Source: CAZAMT01 sp964486145 (GTDB lineage: Bacteria > Bacteroidota > Bacteroidia > Bacteroidales > JAAAOM01). From it: a DNA stretch of 5,282 bases. This document shows, piece after piece, positions 1 to 5,282 of the stretch. The position numbers and the translations under genes are program-made. Each line of letters opens with the position of its first letter. The stretch's first letter is position 1. The notes beneath the pieces were generated by a model that worked only from the letters and a program-made list of their open reading frames with translations, searched no databases and had not been told where the DNA came from. The DNA is taken from the NCBI GenBank assembly GCA_964486145.1, contig CAZAMT010000290.1, forward strand, positions 1-5,282, in the 5' to 3' direction.

Positions 1-17
1 CCCGATATTTTTTCGGG
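1..17. other. Small hairpin in the proA upstream region
   Basis: Bases 1-5 (CCCGA) pair with 13-17 (TCGGG) around a 7-base T-rich loop. On the + strand no T-run follows, so it is not a standard intrinsic terminator for a rightward gene. A leftward terminator would need a T-run outside the window. The stretch up to 58 shows no clear TAnnTTTG promoter, so proA is probably read from further left. Frames 2 and 3 of the + strand close at 32-34 (TAA) and 36-38 (TAA). An upstream gene such as proB could end at either, but too little is visible to say. Confidence 0.3.
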
Positions 18-58
18 GAGTTCAACGAAGTTAATTAATAAGGCTAAATCAGGTTACC

Positions 59-1354
59 ATGAAAACTAAAGAGCTTGCAACAAAGGCAAAGGAAGCATCC
101 ATTTTCCTCGCTGGTGCAACAACAGAAGACAAAAACACGGCATTGAATGAAATTGCTCGTCTTCTCGATGAAAAACGAAAAGATATCATAACAGCCAACC
201 TAATGGATTTGGATGAGAGTGAAAGGAATAATCTGGCTTATCCCCTTCTGAAGCGATTAAAATTCGATGATAAAAAACTGGATGGAGTTATTGAAGGTAT
301 TCACAGCCTGATCAATATTCCTGACCCGGTTGGAGAAACACTCTCTGCAAAGGAATTGGATAACGGGTTGGAATTGTTTAAAGTCAGCTGTCCGATTGGA
401 CTTATCGGTGTGATTTTTGAATCAAGGCCCGATGCCCTTGTTCAGATTTCGACGCTTTGCCTGAAAAGTGGTAATTCTGTACTATTAAAAGGTGGGAGTG
501 AAGCCAAAAACACCAACCGGATTCTCTCGGAAATAATTCGTGAAGCTTCTGTGAAAAGTGGCATGCCCGAAGGATGGATTCAATTGCTTGAAAGTCGTGC
601 AGAAGTGAATGAAATGCTTGACCTGGATGAATCCATTGATTTAATTATTCCAAGAGGATCAAATGAATTTGTAAAATACATCATGGATCATTCCAATATA
701 CCCGTGATGGGACATGCCGATGGCATTTGCCACATGTATATTGAAAGCGATGCAGAATTAGAAATGGCTGTTAACCTGACTGTTGACTCCAAGGTTCAGT
801 ATGTAGCAGTTTGCAATGCGCTTGAAACTTTGCTGGTACACGAGGATATTGCTCCACGGCTGCTGCCTGAACTGAAAAAAGCATTTGATGAAAACAACGT
901 TGAATTAAGGGGATGCAAAAAAACCATCAATTACATTGACATTCACAAAGCGGTTGCAGAAGACTGGAAAACGGAGTACCTCGACTACATTTTATCGATC
1001 AAGGTTGTCTCCGGACTGGCTGAAGCTATCCATCATATCAATACCTTTGGTTCGCACCACACAGATAGCATTGTAACCATTGACAAAAGCAAAGCCTCCA
1101 AATTTATGAATTTGGTAGATTCAGGAAATGTATTATGGAACTGCAGCACCCGATTTAGTGATGGCTATCGTTATGGATTGGGAGCTGAAGTGGGTATTAG
1201 CACGAATAAAATACATGCTCGCGGGCCGGTTGGTTTGGAAGGATTGCTCATTTATAAGTGGAAATTAAAAGGCACCGGACAGGCCGTAAAACCTTATGCT
1301 GATGGTGATAAAAAATTCACCCACCGGACAATAAATAAAATTTTCGGGGTTTAA
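59..1354 (+). CDS. proA: Glutamate-5-semialdehyde dehydrogenase (gamma-glutamyl phosphate reductase)
   Basis: This cytoplasmic enzyme of proline synthesis reduces gamma-glutamyl phosphate to glutamate-5-semialdehyde with NADPH, the step after ProB. The 431-residue length is normal for the family. Hallmarks seen in order are the Rossmann-type segment at 111-153 (CPIGLIGVIFESRP, then LKGGSEA), IIPRGSNE at 196-203, the catalytic cysteine Cys252 in VCNALETLLVH, the family signature around 317-338 ending FGSHHTDSI, and the highly conserved C-terminal run from STRFSDG to HARGPVGLEGL (363-395). The ATG at 59 gives a normal N-terminus. Only a weak AGG at 52-54 lies upstream, as is common in Bacteroidota. 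No proB, proC or arg gene is visible here. The stop codon overlaps the convergent gene by four bases. The reading frame is intact and the assignment is secure. Confidence 0.97.
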   Translation: MKTKELATKAKEASIFLAGATTEDKNTALNEIARLLDEKRKDIITANLMDLDESERNNLAYPLLKRLKFDDKKLDGVIEGIHSLINIPDPVGETLSAKELDNGLELFKVSCPIGLIGVIFESRPDALVQISTLCLKSGNSVLLKGGSEAKNTNRILSEIIREASVKSGMPEGWIQLLESRAEVNEMLDLDESIDLIIPRGSNEFVKYIMDHSNIPVMGHADGICHMYIESDAELEMAVNLTVDSKVQYVAVCNALETLLVHEDIAPRLLPELKKAFDENNVELRGCKKTINYIDIHKAVAEDWKTEYLDYILSIKVVSGLAEAIHHINTFGSHHTDSIVTIDKSKASKFMNLVDSGNVLWNCSTRFSDGYRYGLGAEVGISTNKIHARGPVGLEGLLIYKWKLKGTGQAVKPYADGDKKFTHRTINKIFGV

Positions 1355-1360
1355 TCCCCG
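1345..1360. terminator. Hairpin over the two convergent stop codons (candidate bidirectional terminator)
   Basis: CGGGG (1345-1349) and CCCCG (1356-1360) form a five-pair GC stem around a six-base loop. The loop holds TTAA (1351-1354), in which the stop codons of proA (+) and the STAS-like gene (-) overlap. On the - strand the stem is followed by AAAATTTTATTTATT, a broken U-rich tail. On the + strand there is no T-run. Termination therefore looks more plausible leftward than rightward, and efficiency is uncertain. Confidence 0.5.
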
Positions 1361-1716
1361 GTAAGCCAGTCTTTTGCCTGCTCCATGTCATCAAATGGTC
1401 GAATGGCCTCTTTACCGAGGATAAGGTTATACCCTTTCAAAAGAATTTTCCTGCCCGGGCTGTTAATACCAACAATTGCTCTGCGTTTGGCAAGCTTTGG
1501 AGTATCTTTGGCAACCTTCTTTGCTTCTTTCATATACGAAGGTGTTGCAAATGCATCGGTAAGATCGGTTAGCTGCAAATATTCCTTGTTATCATCAATG
1601 ATGATTTTTTGTGCCTGTTTTAAAATCTCAACCATTTCTTCTTCGCTCCTGCACCCTTTATAATCAATAAAGAGTATTTCTTTTCCTTTGTGTTTAATTT
1701 TACTTACTCCTGGCAT
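1351..1716 (-). CDS. Small STAS/SpoIIAA-like protein of unknown function
   Basis: A 121-residue soluble protein without a signal peptide or membrane segment. The visible pattern alternates strands and helices: strand ILFIDYKG (14-21), amphipathic helix SEEEMVEILKQAQKII (24-39), strand YLQLTDLTDA (46-55), helix at 60-72, strand RRAIVGI (78-84), helix GRKILLKGYNLILG (88-101), strand IRPFDD (105-110) and a final helix ending DWL. This order, with the closing 'FDD...A.DWL' motif, resembles STAS/SpoIIAA-like (SEC14-like) domains. In other members such domains bind regulatory partners or lipids. The fold is inferred by pattern only, and no catalytic residues stand out. The gene starts 26 bases after the lipoprotein stop, with no hairpin between them, so the two are probably cotranscribed. 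No Shine-Dalgarno is seen. Its 3' end overlaps proA by four bases. Confidence 0.6.
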   Translation of the reverse strand: MPGVSKIKHKGKEILFIDYKGCRSEEEMVEILKQAQKIIIDDNKEYLQLTDLTDAFATPSYMKEAKKVAKDTPKLAKRRAIVGINSPGRKILLKGYNLILGKEAIRPFDDMEQAKDWLTGD

Positions 1717-1742
1717 AACATTTTGATTATATTAACATTAAA

Positions 1743-2822
1743 TTACCATCCTCTAACTTTTGTCTCTTCAAGTATTTGTAACCACGCGGCTTTATCTGTG
1801 CCATCGAAATTCCGAACACCGAGTGTGCTCAGATATTCGACCAGGGCTGGTTGATCTCCATAGTATCCTTTCCATTCCTCAATGGTTTCATTTGACTGAT
1901 CATGTAACCAATCAACCAGGATATACTCAATTTCTTCTTTATGATTATCCCAGGCTGTAAACATGTTATGAAAAAAATGAGCCTGCCGGGTTTCACTGCT
2001 TTTGCAATAATTACTCCCTGACTGGTAGCCAATCTCAGTCATCCATATTTTTTGACTTGGAAACTCATCAACAATGCGCTGAAAATCAACATGAACGGAT
2101 TCCGGTGATTTCACTTCAAATTTATCATTTTGCGGATAATAATTCAACATTACGACATCGCTATATTCATTAATTGCCATCACTTTCGATTTCAATTCGG
2201 TGAAAATACCGTTCATGACCGTTGTTTTCACGCCTATTTGAACCTCCGGATAATTTTTTTTAAGATGGTCAACAGCTTCCCTGTAAAATACAGTGTACCG
2301 GCTCCAGTCTTCATCCGAAGTCAATACAAGATCAATTTCATTACCTATGCTCAACCCTGGTATGCTAACATTGTCGGGAATATTTGCCATAAACCAGTCA
2401 ATCATGTTGTTAAACGCTGAAATAAAGCCTTGTGAATCAGGTGAAACATCCGACAGGTAACCTGGAATTTCCCAGGAAACCGTATTAATAACAGCAATAC
2501 TGAAACATACTTTTAACCCTTCATGGCCATAAAACTCGGTGGCTGCCAATAAGCCATAAGGATCTGTATAATTTCCCTCGGAGATTTCGATCGCATTCCA
2601 TGGTATATTTAATTCAACCATATCTGTACCTGCTTCTTTTAATTTGGCATAGGATGCTTCAAACCCGTCCCTGCTTTCCGACATGCTGATGCCAAACATT
2701 CTGTTTCCTTTGGGCTGCGGATTTTCCGGAGAAACTACTTCATAAGTTGTATCCGGTTCATCACTGACTTCTTCGCAACACGTTAAGAATGGAACAATAA
2801 GTAAACATACAAATCTTTTCAT
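1743..2822 (-). CDS. Secreted lipoprotein with a clan GH-A glycoside hydrolase-like TIM barrel
   Basis: 359 residues. The N-terminus (MKR, then a hydrophobic stretch 4-14) ends in LTCC followed by two Glu. This is a type II signal peptide with lipidation probably at Cys16. Acidic residues directly after the cysteine are typical of surface-export signals in Bacteroidota. The barrel starts near residue 42. Clan GH-A marks are IPWNAIEISEGNY (73-85), the acid/base pair Asn161-Glu162 in SIGNEID after strand 4, LNYYP (226-230) near strand 6, the candidate nucleophile Glu263 in WMTEIGY at strand 7, and Trp305 in strand 8. The closing segment FDGTDKAAW is common at the end of such barrels. It presumably cleaves a glycan at the cell surface. 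The GH family (for example 5, 39 or 53-like) and substrate cannot be fixed by eye. No SusC/SusD genes flank it. It shares a likely transcript with the STAS-like gene. Confidence 0.8.
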   Translation of the reverse strand: MKRFVCLLIVPFLTCCEEVSDEPDTTYEVVSPENPQPKGNRMFGISMSESRDGFEASYAKLKEAGTDMVELNIPWNAIEISEGNYTDPYGLLAATEFYGHEGLKVCFSIAVINTVSWEIPGYLSDVSPDSQGFISAFNNMIDWFMANIPDNVSIPGLSIGNEIDLVLTSDEDWSRYTVFYREAVDHLKKNYPEVQIGVKTTVMNGIFTELKSKVMAINEYSDVVMLNYYPQNDKFEVKSPESVHVDFQRIVDEFPSQKIWMTEIGYQSGSNYCKSSETRQAHFFHNMFTAWDNHKEEIEYILVDWLHDQSNETIEEWKGYYGDQPALVEYLSTLGVRNFDGTDKAAWLQILEETKVRGW

Positions 2823-3181
2823 CTGAAGTATTTTATTGGTTGATAGTACGTTACATCAATCGAAAAATATCCTTTTATACAATGTTGTAGAGCATTTTGG
2901 AAGGCAACAAATTACAAAAAAATAAATAAATACAATTGGAAATTACAATTAAAACATAAACATTGGATGAAATCACAGATGAATTTATTGGAAAAAGAGT
3001 AACCCCAAAAAGTGATAAATTCGAATTGGCATAAAAAGTGACATAAAAATGCACCACAATAGCGCCTAATATTGCATTCACTGAACCCTGCTACCTCCCG
3101 GATCACTGTCTGTCGACACAAAAAATTGCTATGGATGCGGAACCGGACGAATGCCGGCGAAAGTGGCACAGGTGAAATGGA
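2823..3181. other. Intergenic region without a convincing gene
   Basis: This 359-base gap lies between the lipoprotein start and the GNAT stop. The part from about 2890 to 2990 is very AT-rich and low in complexity, and includes TACAATT twice (2931-2937 and 2944-2950). Small open frames across the gap have unlikely compositions rich in Cys and Phe and no recognisable domain. The lipoprotein promoter should lie at 2823-2900 on the - strand. The best -7-like box is TATTTTTC, one mismatch from TAnnTTTG, but no TTG sits at the right distance, so no promoter is called. No terminator with a T-run follows the GNAT gene. Confidence 0.6.
3007..3177. mobile_element. Possible relic of IS21-family element ends
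   Basis: Short related motifs recur here in one orientation: AAAAAGTGATAAA (3007-3019), AAAAAGTGACATAAA (3033-3047) and GAAAGTGGCACAGGTGAAA (3159-3177). CCGG followed by CGAA or an A-containing variant is repeated at 3143-3151 and 3154-3161. The palindrome TGTCGACA lies at 3111-3118. Arrays of GTGGCA and CCGG-type motifs a few tens of bases apart are typical of the multiple terminal repeats of IS21-family elements, which are abundant in Bacteroidota. No istA or istB coding trace is present, so this would be a decayed or deleted copy. The call rests on motif resemblance only. Confidence 0.33.
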
Positions 3182-3643
3182 CTAAAGTAAAAGCTTAAGC
3201 CTGGGGCCAGAATGTGTAAAGCCCATGTTTTCATAAAAAATAACTGATCGAATGGCATGGTCACCAAGGGGAGCGGTAATTTCAATTCGGTTCCAGTCTT
3301 TTTTCTTTCCATGTTGTATTGCCTTTTCAATCAGCATGCGTCCGATACCATCTTTCCTGCAGCCGGGTTTTACATAAATTTCGGAGATAATACCATACCT
3401 GCCGTTTGCATAAACCGACACTGATTCCATCAGGTTAACCACTGCAACAGGTTCATTATCTTCGGTTTTTGCAAGGTATGATACAAACGTATCCTGATGC
3501 TCAATAATGTCCTGCAAAATTTTACCCAAACGAAGGGTTTTGACCCTGGATTTTTTATCTGCCAGTTCCTTTACCAATTGTTCCATCAATTCAAGAACGA
3601 CTTCACTATCATACTTCCATATGGCTTTCGAAATGGTATACAT
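3182..3643 (-). CDS. GNAT-family N-acetyltransferase
   Basis: A 153-residue single-domain GNAT, predicted to move an acetyl group from acetyl-CoA to an amine of an unknown substrate in the cytoplasm. With the chosen start the protein opens MYTISKA, the usual first strand. A helix follows (10-30), then strand ISEIYVKP (86-93) and the acetyl-CoA pyrophosphate loop R96-K-D-G99-I-G101 of motif A. Near the end is FYENMGF (136-142), whose Tyr137 is in the position of the usual general acid. An in-frame ATG at 3676 would add 11 residues (NVIFERIFFA plus Met) unlike a GNAT N-terminus. Within that extension lies a possible -7 box, so the inner ATG at 3643 is preferred, though the longer form is possible. 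The arginine decarboxylase lies upstream in the same direction, but a terminator separates them. Acetylation of agmatine or a polyamine is speculation. Confidence 0.85.
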   Translation of the reverse strand: MYTISKAIWKYDSEVVLELMEQLVKELADKKSRVKTLRLGKILQDIIEHQDTFVSYLAKTEDNEPVAVVNLMESVSVYANGRYGIISEIYVKPGCRKDGIGRMLIEKAIQHGKKKDWNRIEITAPLGDHAIRSVIFYENMGFTHSGPRLKLLL

Positions 3644-3660
3644 AGCAAAAAATATTCTTT

Positions 3661-3668
3661 CAAAAATA
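3661..3668 (-). promoter_or_regulatory. Possible -7 box for the GNAT gene
   Basis: On the - strand this reads TATTTTTG, an exact fit to the Bacteroidota -7 consensus TAnnTTTG. It lies downstream of the arginine decarboxylase terminator, where a GNAT promoter would be needed. Transcription would then begin just before the ATG at 3643. No TTG is found about 19 bases upstream, and AT-rich DNA can give this octamer by chance, so the support is modest. Confidence 0.28.
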
Positions 3669-3699
3669 ACATTCAATTCTGTAAAAACGCAGGTATATT

Positions 3700-3736
3700 A
3701 AAAAAAATCCTCACTTGTTTTACAAGCAAGGATTTT
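3700..3736 (-). terminator. Intrinsic terminator of the arginine decarboxylase gene
   Basis: AAAATCCT (3704-3711) pairs with AGGATTTT (3729-3736). Inside, after a CA/CA mismatch, CTTGT (3714-3718) pairs with ACAAG (3722-3726) around a TTT loop. On the - strand the stem runs into eight consecutive T (3700-3707 as A on the + strand). This is a classical rho-independent terminator, beginning 24 bases past the decarboxylase stop. The A-tract also gives T-run character only in the leftward direction, which fixes its orientation. Confidence 0.85.
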
Positions 3737-3760
3737 CTATTCTTTATTGATATTGAAACC

Positions 3761-4357
3761 TTAGCTAATAATCGGTACCACATAACTCGTGAAACAAAGT
3801 GCAACAAGCGCCGAACCATAATTTTTTTTGGGTACAAATGATTCGGTAATAATCTCAATATCATCCAGGGTGTATTTTTCCTGGAAGCCATTGATGTATA
3901 ACTCATTCAGGCTGGCTCCGAGTAAATCTGTCAGTTCGTGCAATGTATGATTTCCATTATGCTCGCACACGAGCCCACCGTATCTTTCACGGGTATCACG
4001 ATTATTCAGAGAGCCATATATAATTCCAGCACTTACGCGCTCACCTTTTTGCCCATTTGACACTGCCATAATGGTCTCCATAACAGAGCCATGTAAAATG
4101 TTTTCAGGTTTTTCGGTTTTATTTGCAATGGCAGGAAGAATTGACGAATACGTCATAATATTTGCCATTTCAATTCCTGCAGACTTTAAGGCCAGATGAT
4201 ACGAACCTGCATGAACTGCTATATCGCTTTCACCGGTTCCCTTAGTAATAAAGTAATCCTTTGGAATTCGATTACCAATAACCAGCCCCGATTTTTGGGG
4301 GTTATTTACCTCGAGGGTGCTTCCCTGAAGCAAATTACCAGGTTCAAAATTTCTCAT
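3761..4357 (-). CDS. pdaD: Pyruvoyl-dependent arginine decarboxylase
   Basis: Converts arginine to agmatine and CO2, feeding polyamine synthesis or acid resistance. It uses a pyruvoyl group made from its own chain instead of pyridoxal phosphate. At 198 residues it is close to the chlamydial AaxB form and longer than the roughly 165-residue archaeal PdaD. Seen features are GTGESDIAVHAGSYHLAL (40-57), the self-cleavage site in TYSSILP with the break expected between Ser71 and Ser72 (giving a beta chain and an alpha chain starting with pyruvoyl), the GLVCEHNG block with Glu132 matching the proton-donor Glu of the archaeal enzyme, and a C-terminal core near YGSALVALCF (180-189). The first ATG of the frame is used; no Shine-Dalgarno precedes it. 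It has its own promoter and terminator and no polyamine gene next to it. A histidine decarboxylase role is unlikely given the match to the arginine type. Confidence 0.9.
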   Translation of the reverse strand: MRNFEPGNLLQGSTLEVNNPQKSGLVIGNRIPKDYFITKGTGESDIAVHAGSYHLALKSAGIEMANIMTYSSILPAIANKTEKPENILHGSVMETIMAVSNGQKGERVSAGIIYGSLNNRDTRERYGGLVCEHNGNHTLHELTDLLGASLNELYINGFQEKYTLDDIEIITESFVPKKNYGSALVALCFTSYVVPIIS

Positions 4358-4401
4358 TTTCAGCTACATAGATTTTAAGATTTGAAAATAATTTAAGCAG
4401 G

Positions 4402-4431
4402 CGAATATACTGTTAATTTGCAATGTTACAA
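4402..4431 (-). promoter_or_regulatory. Bacteroidota-type promoter of pdaD
   Basis: On the - strand, TTG (4429-4431) is followed by exactly 19 bases and then TATATTCG (4402-4409), one mismatch from the -7 consensus TAnnTTTG. Spacing and elements fit the housekeeping promoter of this phylum. Transcription would start near 4395, leaving a leader of about 40 bases before the ATG at 4357. Confidence 0.55.
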
Positions 4432-4616
4432 GACATTCCAGAAAGAATTTGATCGAAATCAATGACGCTGCAAAAACACAAGCTTGTCGGTTTAATAATC
4501 AATGTCATAAGTATCTTCTTTCATGTGTTTAAAAATTGTGACCAGTCTGATTGTGTGCCACACTTTTTAATCATTGCGCGTGTGTGCCTCAGTAATTATC
4601 TCAGACATGGTCTGTT
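4432..4616. other. Intergenic stretch with two short inverted repeats
   Basis: Between the pdaD promoter and the membrane peptidase stop there is no convincing gene. Two small symmetric sites stand out: GTGTG-C-CACAC at 4553-4563, and CAGAC-ATG-GTCTG at 4602-4614, which sits just after the peptidase stop codon. Neither is followed by a T-run in the leftward direction, so neither is a normal intrinsic terminator. Either could be a protein-binding site or chance. Confidence 0.35.
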
Positions 4617-5246
4617 TCATTCCAGTAAAATCAAACCCATACCTTTCGGATGATCCTTCACCAATGTATTATTATTCATGCGTTTAACCTGTTTATAAAC
4701 CATATAATCTCCCAGGGCACCAATTGTAAATACAACTCCAAACATCATCACATCAAAATTTTGCATCACTATTCCGGCAATTCCCGGAATGATACCAAGC
4801 AAAATTCCCGGAGTCAGAAGAACGATTTTATATTTCTTTAAAGGTAAAGCTTCCTTAAAATGTGTATAGGGTGTAAGGTATTTCCAATAAACGCCAAAAC
4901 GAACCGATTTAAATCCGCTTTTAATAAACATTGCCGCCGGTATGCCATGCAAAAGTTCATGTAAAAATATCCCTGCTGCCAGCCCAATAACAAATAAAAC
5001 CGGATAGTCAAACAAGGAAAATAAATCTATAACCGGTGAAATCAATTCTATTGCATATGCAAAGGAAAAAGAAAATTCAGTGACGATGTTCCTCAAAAAG
5101 TTGAAAAAATAATTTAGAATTGCGGACAGACCTGTCCAAACGATCAAATAAATTAAAATATATACAACTGTTATCATTATTGCCCTAATCCTGGCATACT
5201 CTGCAGCTTCGTCTAACGGTATTACTATTTCCTTTTCACTGGTCAA
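4617..5246 (-). CDS. DUF3267-like membrane protein, putative zinc metallopeptidase
   Basis: A 209-residue integral membrane protein. Hydrophobic segments lie at about 22-48, 81-104, 140-162 and 165-186. The second holds HELLH (His96, Glu97, His100), the HExxH zinc site of zincins buried in the membrane. Further matches to the DUF3267 pattern are the PYTHFKEALPLKKYKIVLLTPG block (126-147) and GD at 179-180, where Asp180 is a candidate third zinc ligand by analogy with site-2 proteases. Substrate and role are unknown. The frame has no early ATG: the start taken is TTG at 5244-5246, with an in-frame TGA just upstream at 5253-5255. The first internal ATG (Met24) would cut into the first membrane helix and remove the EKEIVIPLDEAAEYA segment, which looks like a real family N-terminus. 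A site-2 protease (M50) relationship is the main alternative. Confidence 0.78.
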   Translation of the reverse strand: MTSEKEIVIPLDEAAEYARIRAIMITVVYILIYLIVWTGLSAILNYFFNFLRNIVTEFSFSFAYAIELISPVIDLFSLFDYPVLFVIGLAAGIFLHELLHGIPAAMFIKSGFKSVRFGVYWKYLTPYTHFKEALPLKKYKIVLLTPGILLGIIPGIAGIVMQNFDVMMFGVVFTIGALGDYMVYKQVKRMNNNTLVKDHPKGMGLILLE

Positions 5247-5257
5247 ATTGAATCAAT

Positions 5258-5262
5258 CTCCT
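5258..5262 (-). promoter_or_regulatory. Shine-Dalgarno supporting the TTG start
   Basis: On the - strand AGGAG ends 11 bases before the TTG at 5244-5246. The spacing is slightly long but usable. It is the only clear Shine-Dalgarno in the window and favours TTG initiation over the internal ATG of the DUF3267-like gene. Confidence 0.45.
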
Positions 5263-5282
5263 GGTTTTAAAAAAGCATTGTT

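Noticed and set aside
1..17. Hairpin read as an intrinsic terminator of an upstream rightward gene
   Set aside because: No T-run follows the stem on the + strand, so only a hairpin is recorded.
1385..1663. 92-codon frame on the + strand opposite the STAS-like gene
   Set aside because: It is antisense to a frame with a coherent fold pattern; its Ser/Leu/Phe-rich composition is typical of a shadow frame.
2823..2900. Promoter for the lipoprotein gene based on TATTTTTC
   Set aside because: The -7-like box has no TTG at an acceptable distance, so a specific promoter call is not supported.
3143..3157. CCGG...CCGG pairing as a terminator after the GNAT gene
   Set aside because: The stem would be only four pairs and no T-run follows in the leftward direction.
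2875..3330. Overlapping - strand frames of 68-85 codons across the intergenic gap
   Set aside because: They are rich in Cys, Phe and His, lack domain patterns, and partly overlap the GNAT gene or the IS21-like repeats.
3497..3841. 114-codon + strand frame across the GNAT 5' end and the pdaD 3' end
   Set aside because: It spans the terminator hairpin and two better genes on the other strand and shows no known domain.
4567..4620. 17-codon frame on the - strand (MKQTMSEIITEAHTRND) starting at the ATGA overlap with the peptidase stop
   Set aside because: The overlap looks like translational coupling, but the peptide is tiny, has no ribosome site of its own and matches no family I know.

Overview
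This window looks like a piece of a Bacteroidota (Bacteroidetes) chromosome. The base composition is moderately AT-rich. Most genes lack a Shine-Dalgarno sequence. One promoter fits the Bacteroidota TTG-N19-TAnnTTTG pattern. A lipoprotein has an acidic stretch right after its lipidation cysteine. Every gene reads best as a member of a family common in that phylum. The assignment is inferred from sequence style, not from a marker gene.

Layout: one gene reads rightward, proA (59-1354), a complete glutamate-5-semialdehyde dehydrogenase of proline synthesis. The other five read leftward. A likely two-gene unit comes first: a secreted lipoprotein with a clan GH-A glycoside hydrolase barrel (1743-2822), then 26 bases on a small STAS/SpoIIAA-like protein (1351-1716). 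The small gene collides tail to tail with proA, so that both stop codons share TTAA inside a GC-rich hairpin. Next is a 359-base gap (2823-3181) without a convincing gene. Its right part carries short repeats that resemble the ends of an IS21-family element. Then come a GNAT acetyltransferase (3182-3643), a pyruvoyl-dependent arginine decarboxylase (3761-4357) with its own promoter and a strong intrinsic terminator, and a membrane-embedded HExxH putative peptidase of the DUF3267 type (4617-5246) that appears to start at TTG.

How the genes work together: the only link supported by layout is lipoprotein plus STAS-like protein. The arginine decarboxylase is insulated by its own signals and appears monocistronic. 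Its product agmatine is a possible but unproven substrate for the neighbouring acetyltransferase. proA was probably transcribed from a gene to its left, typically proB, outside the window. No CRISPR, tRNA, rRNA, intact transposon or obviously new multi-gene system is visible. The most useful leads are the unclassified GH-A lipoprotein pair, the IS21-like remnant and the autonomous arginine decarboxylase unit.
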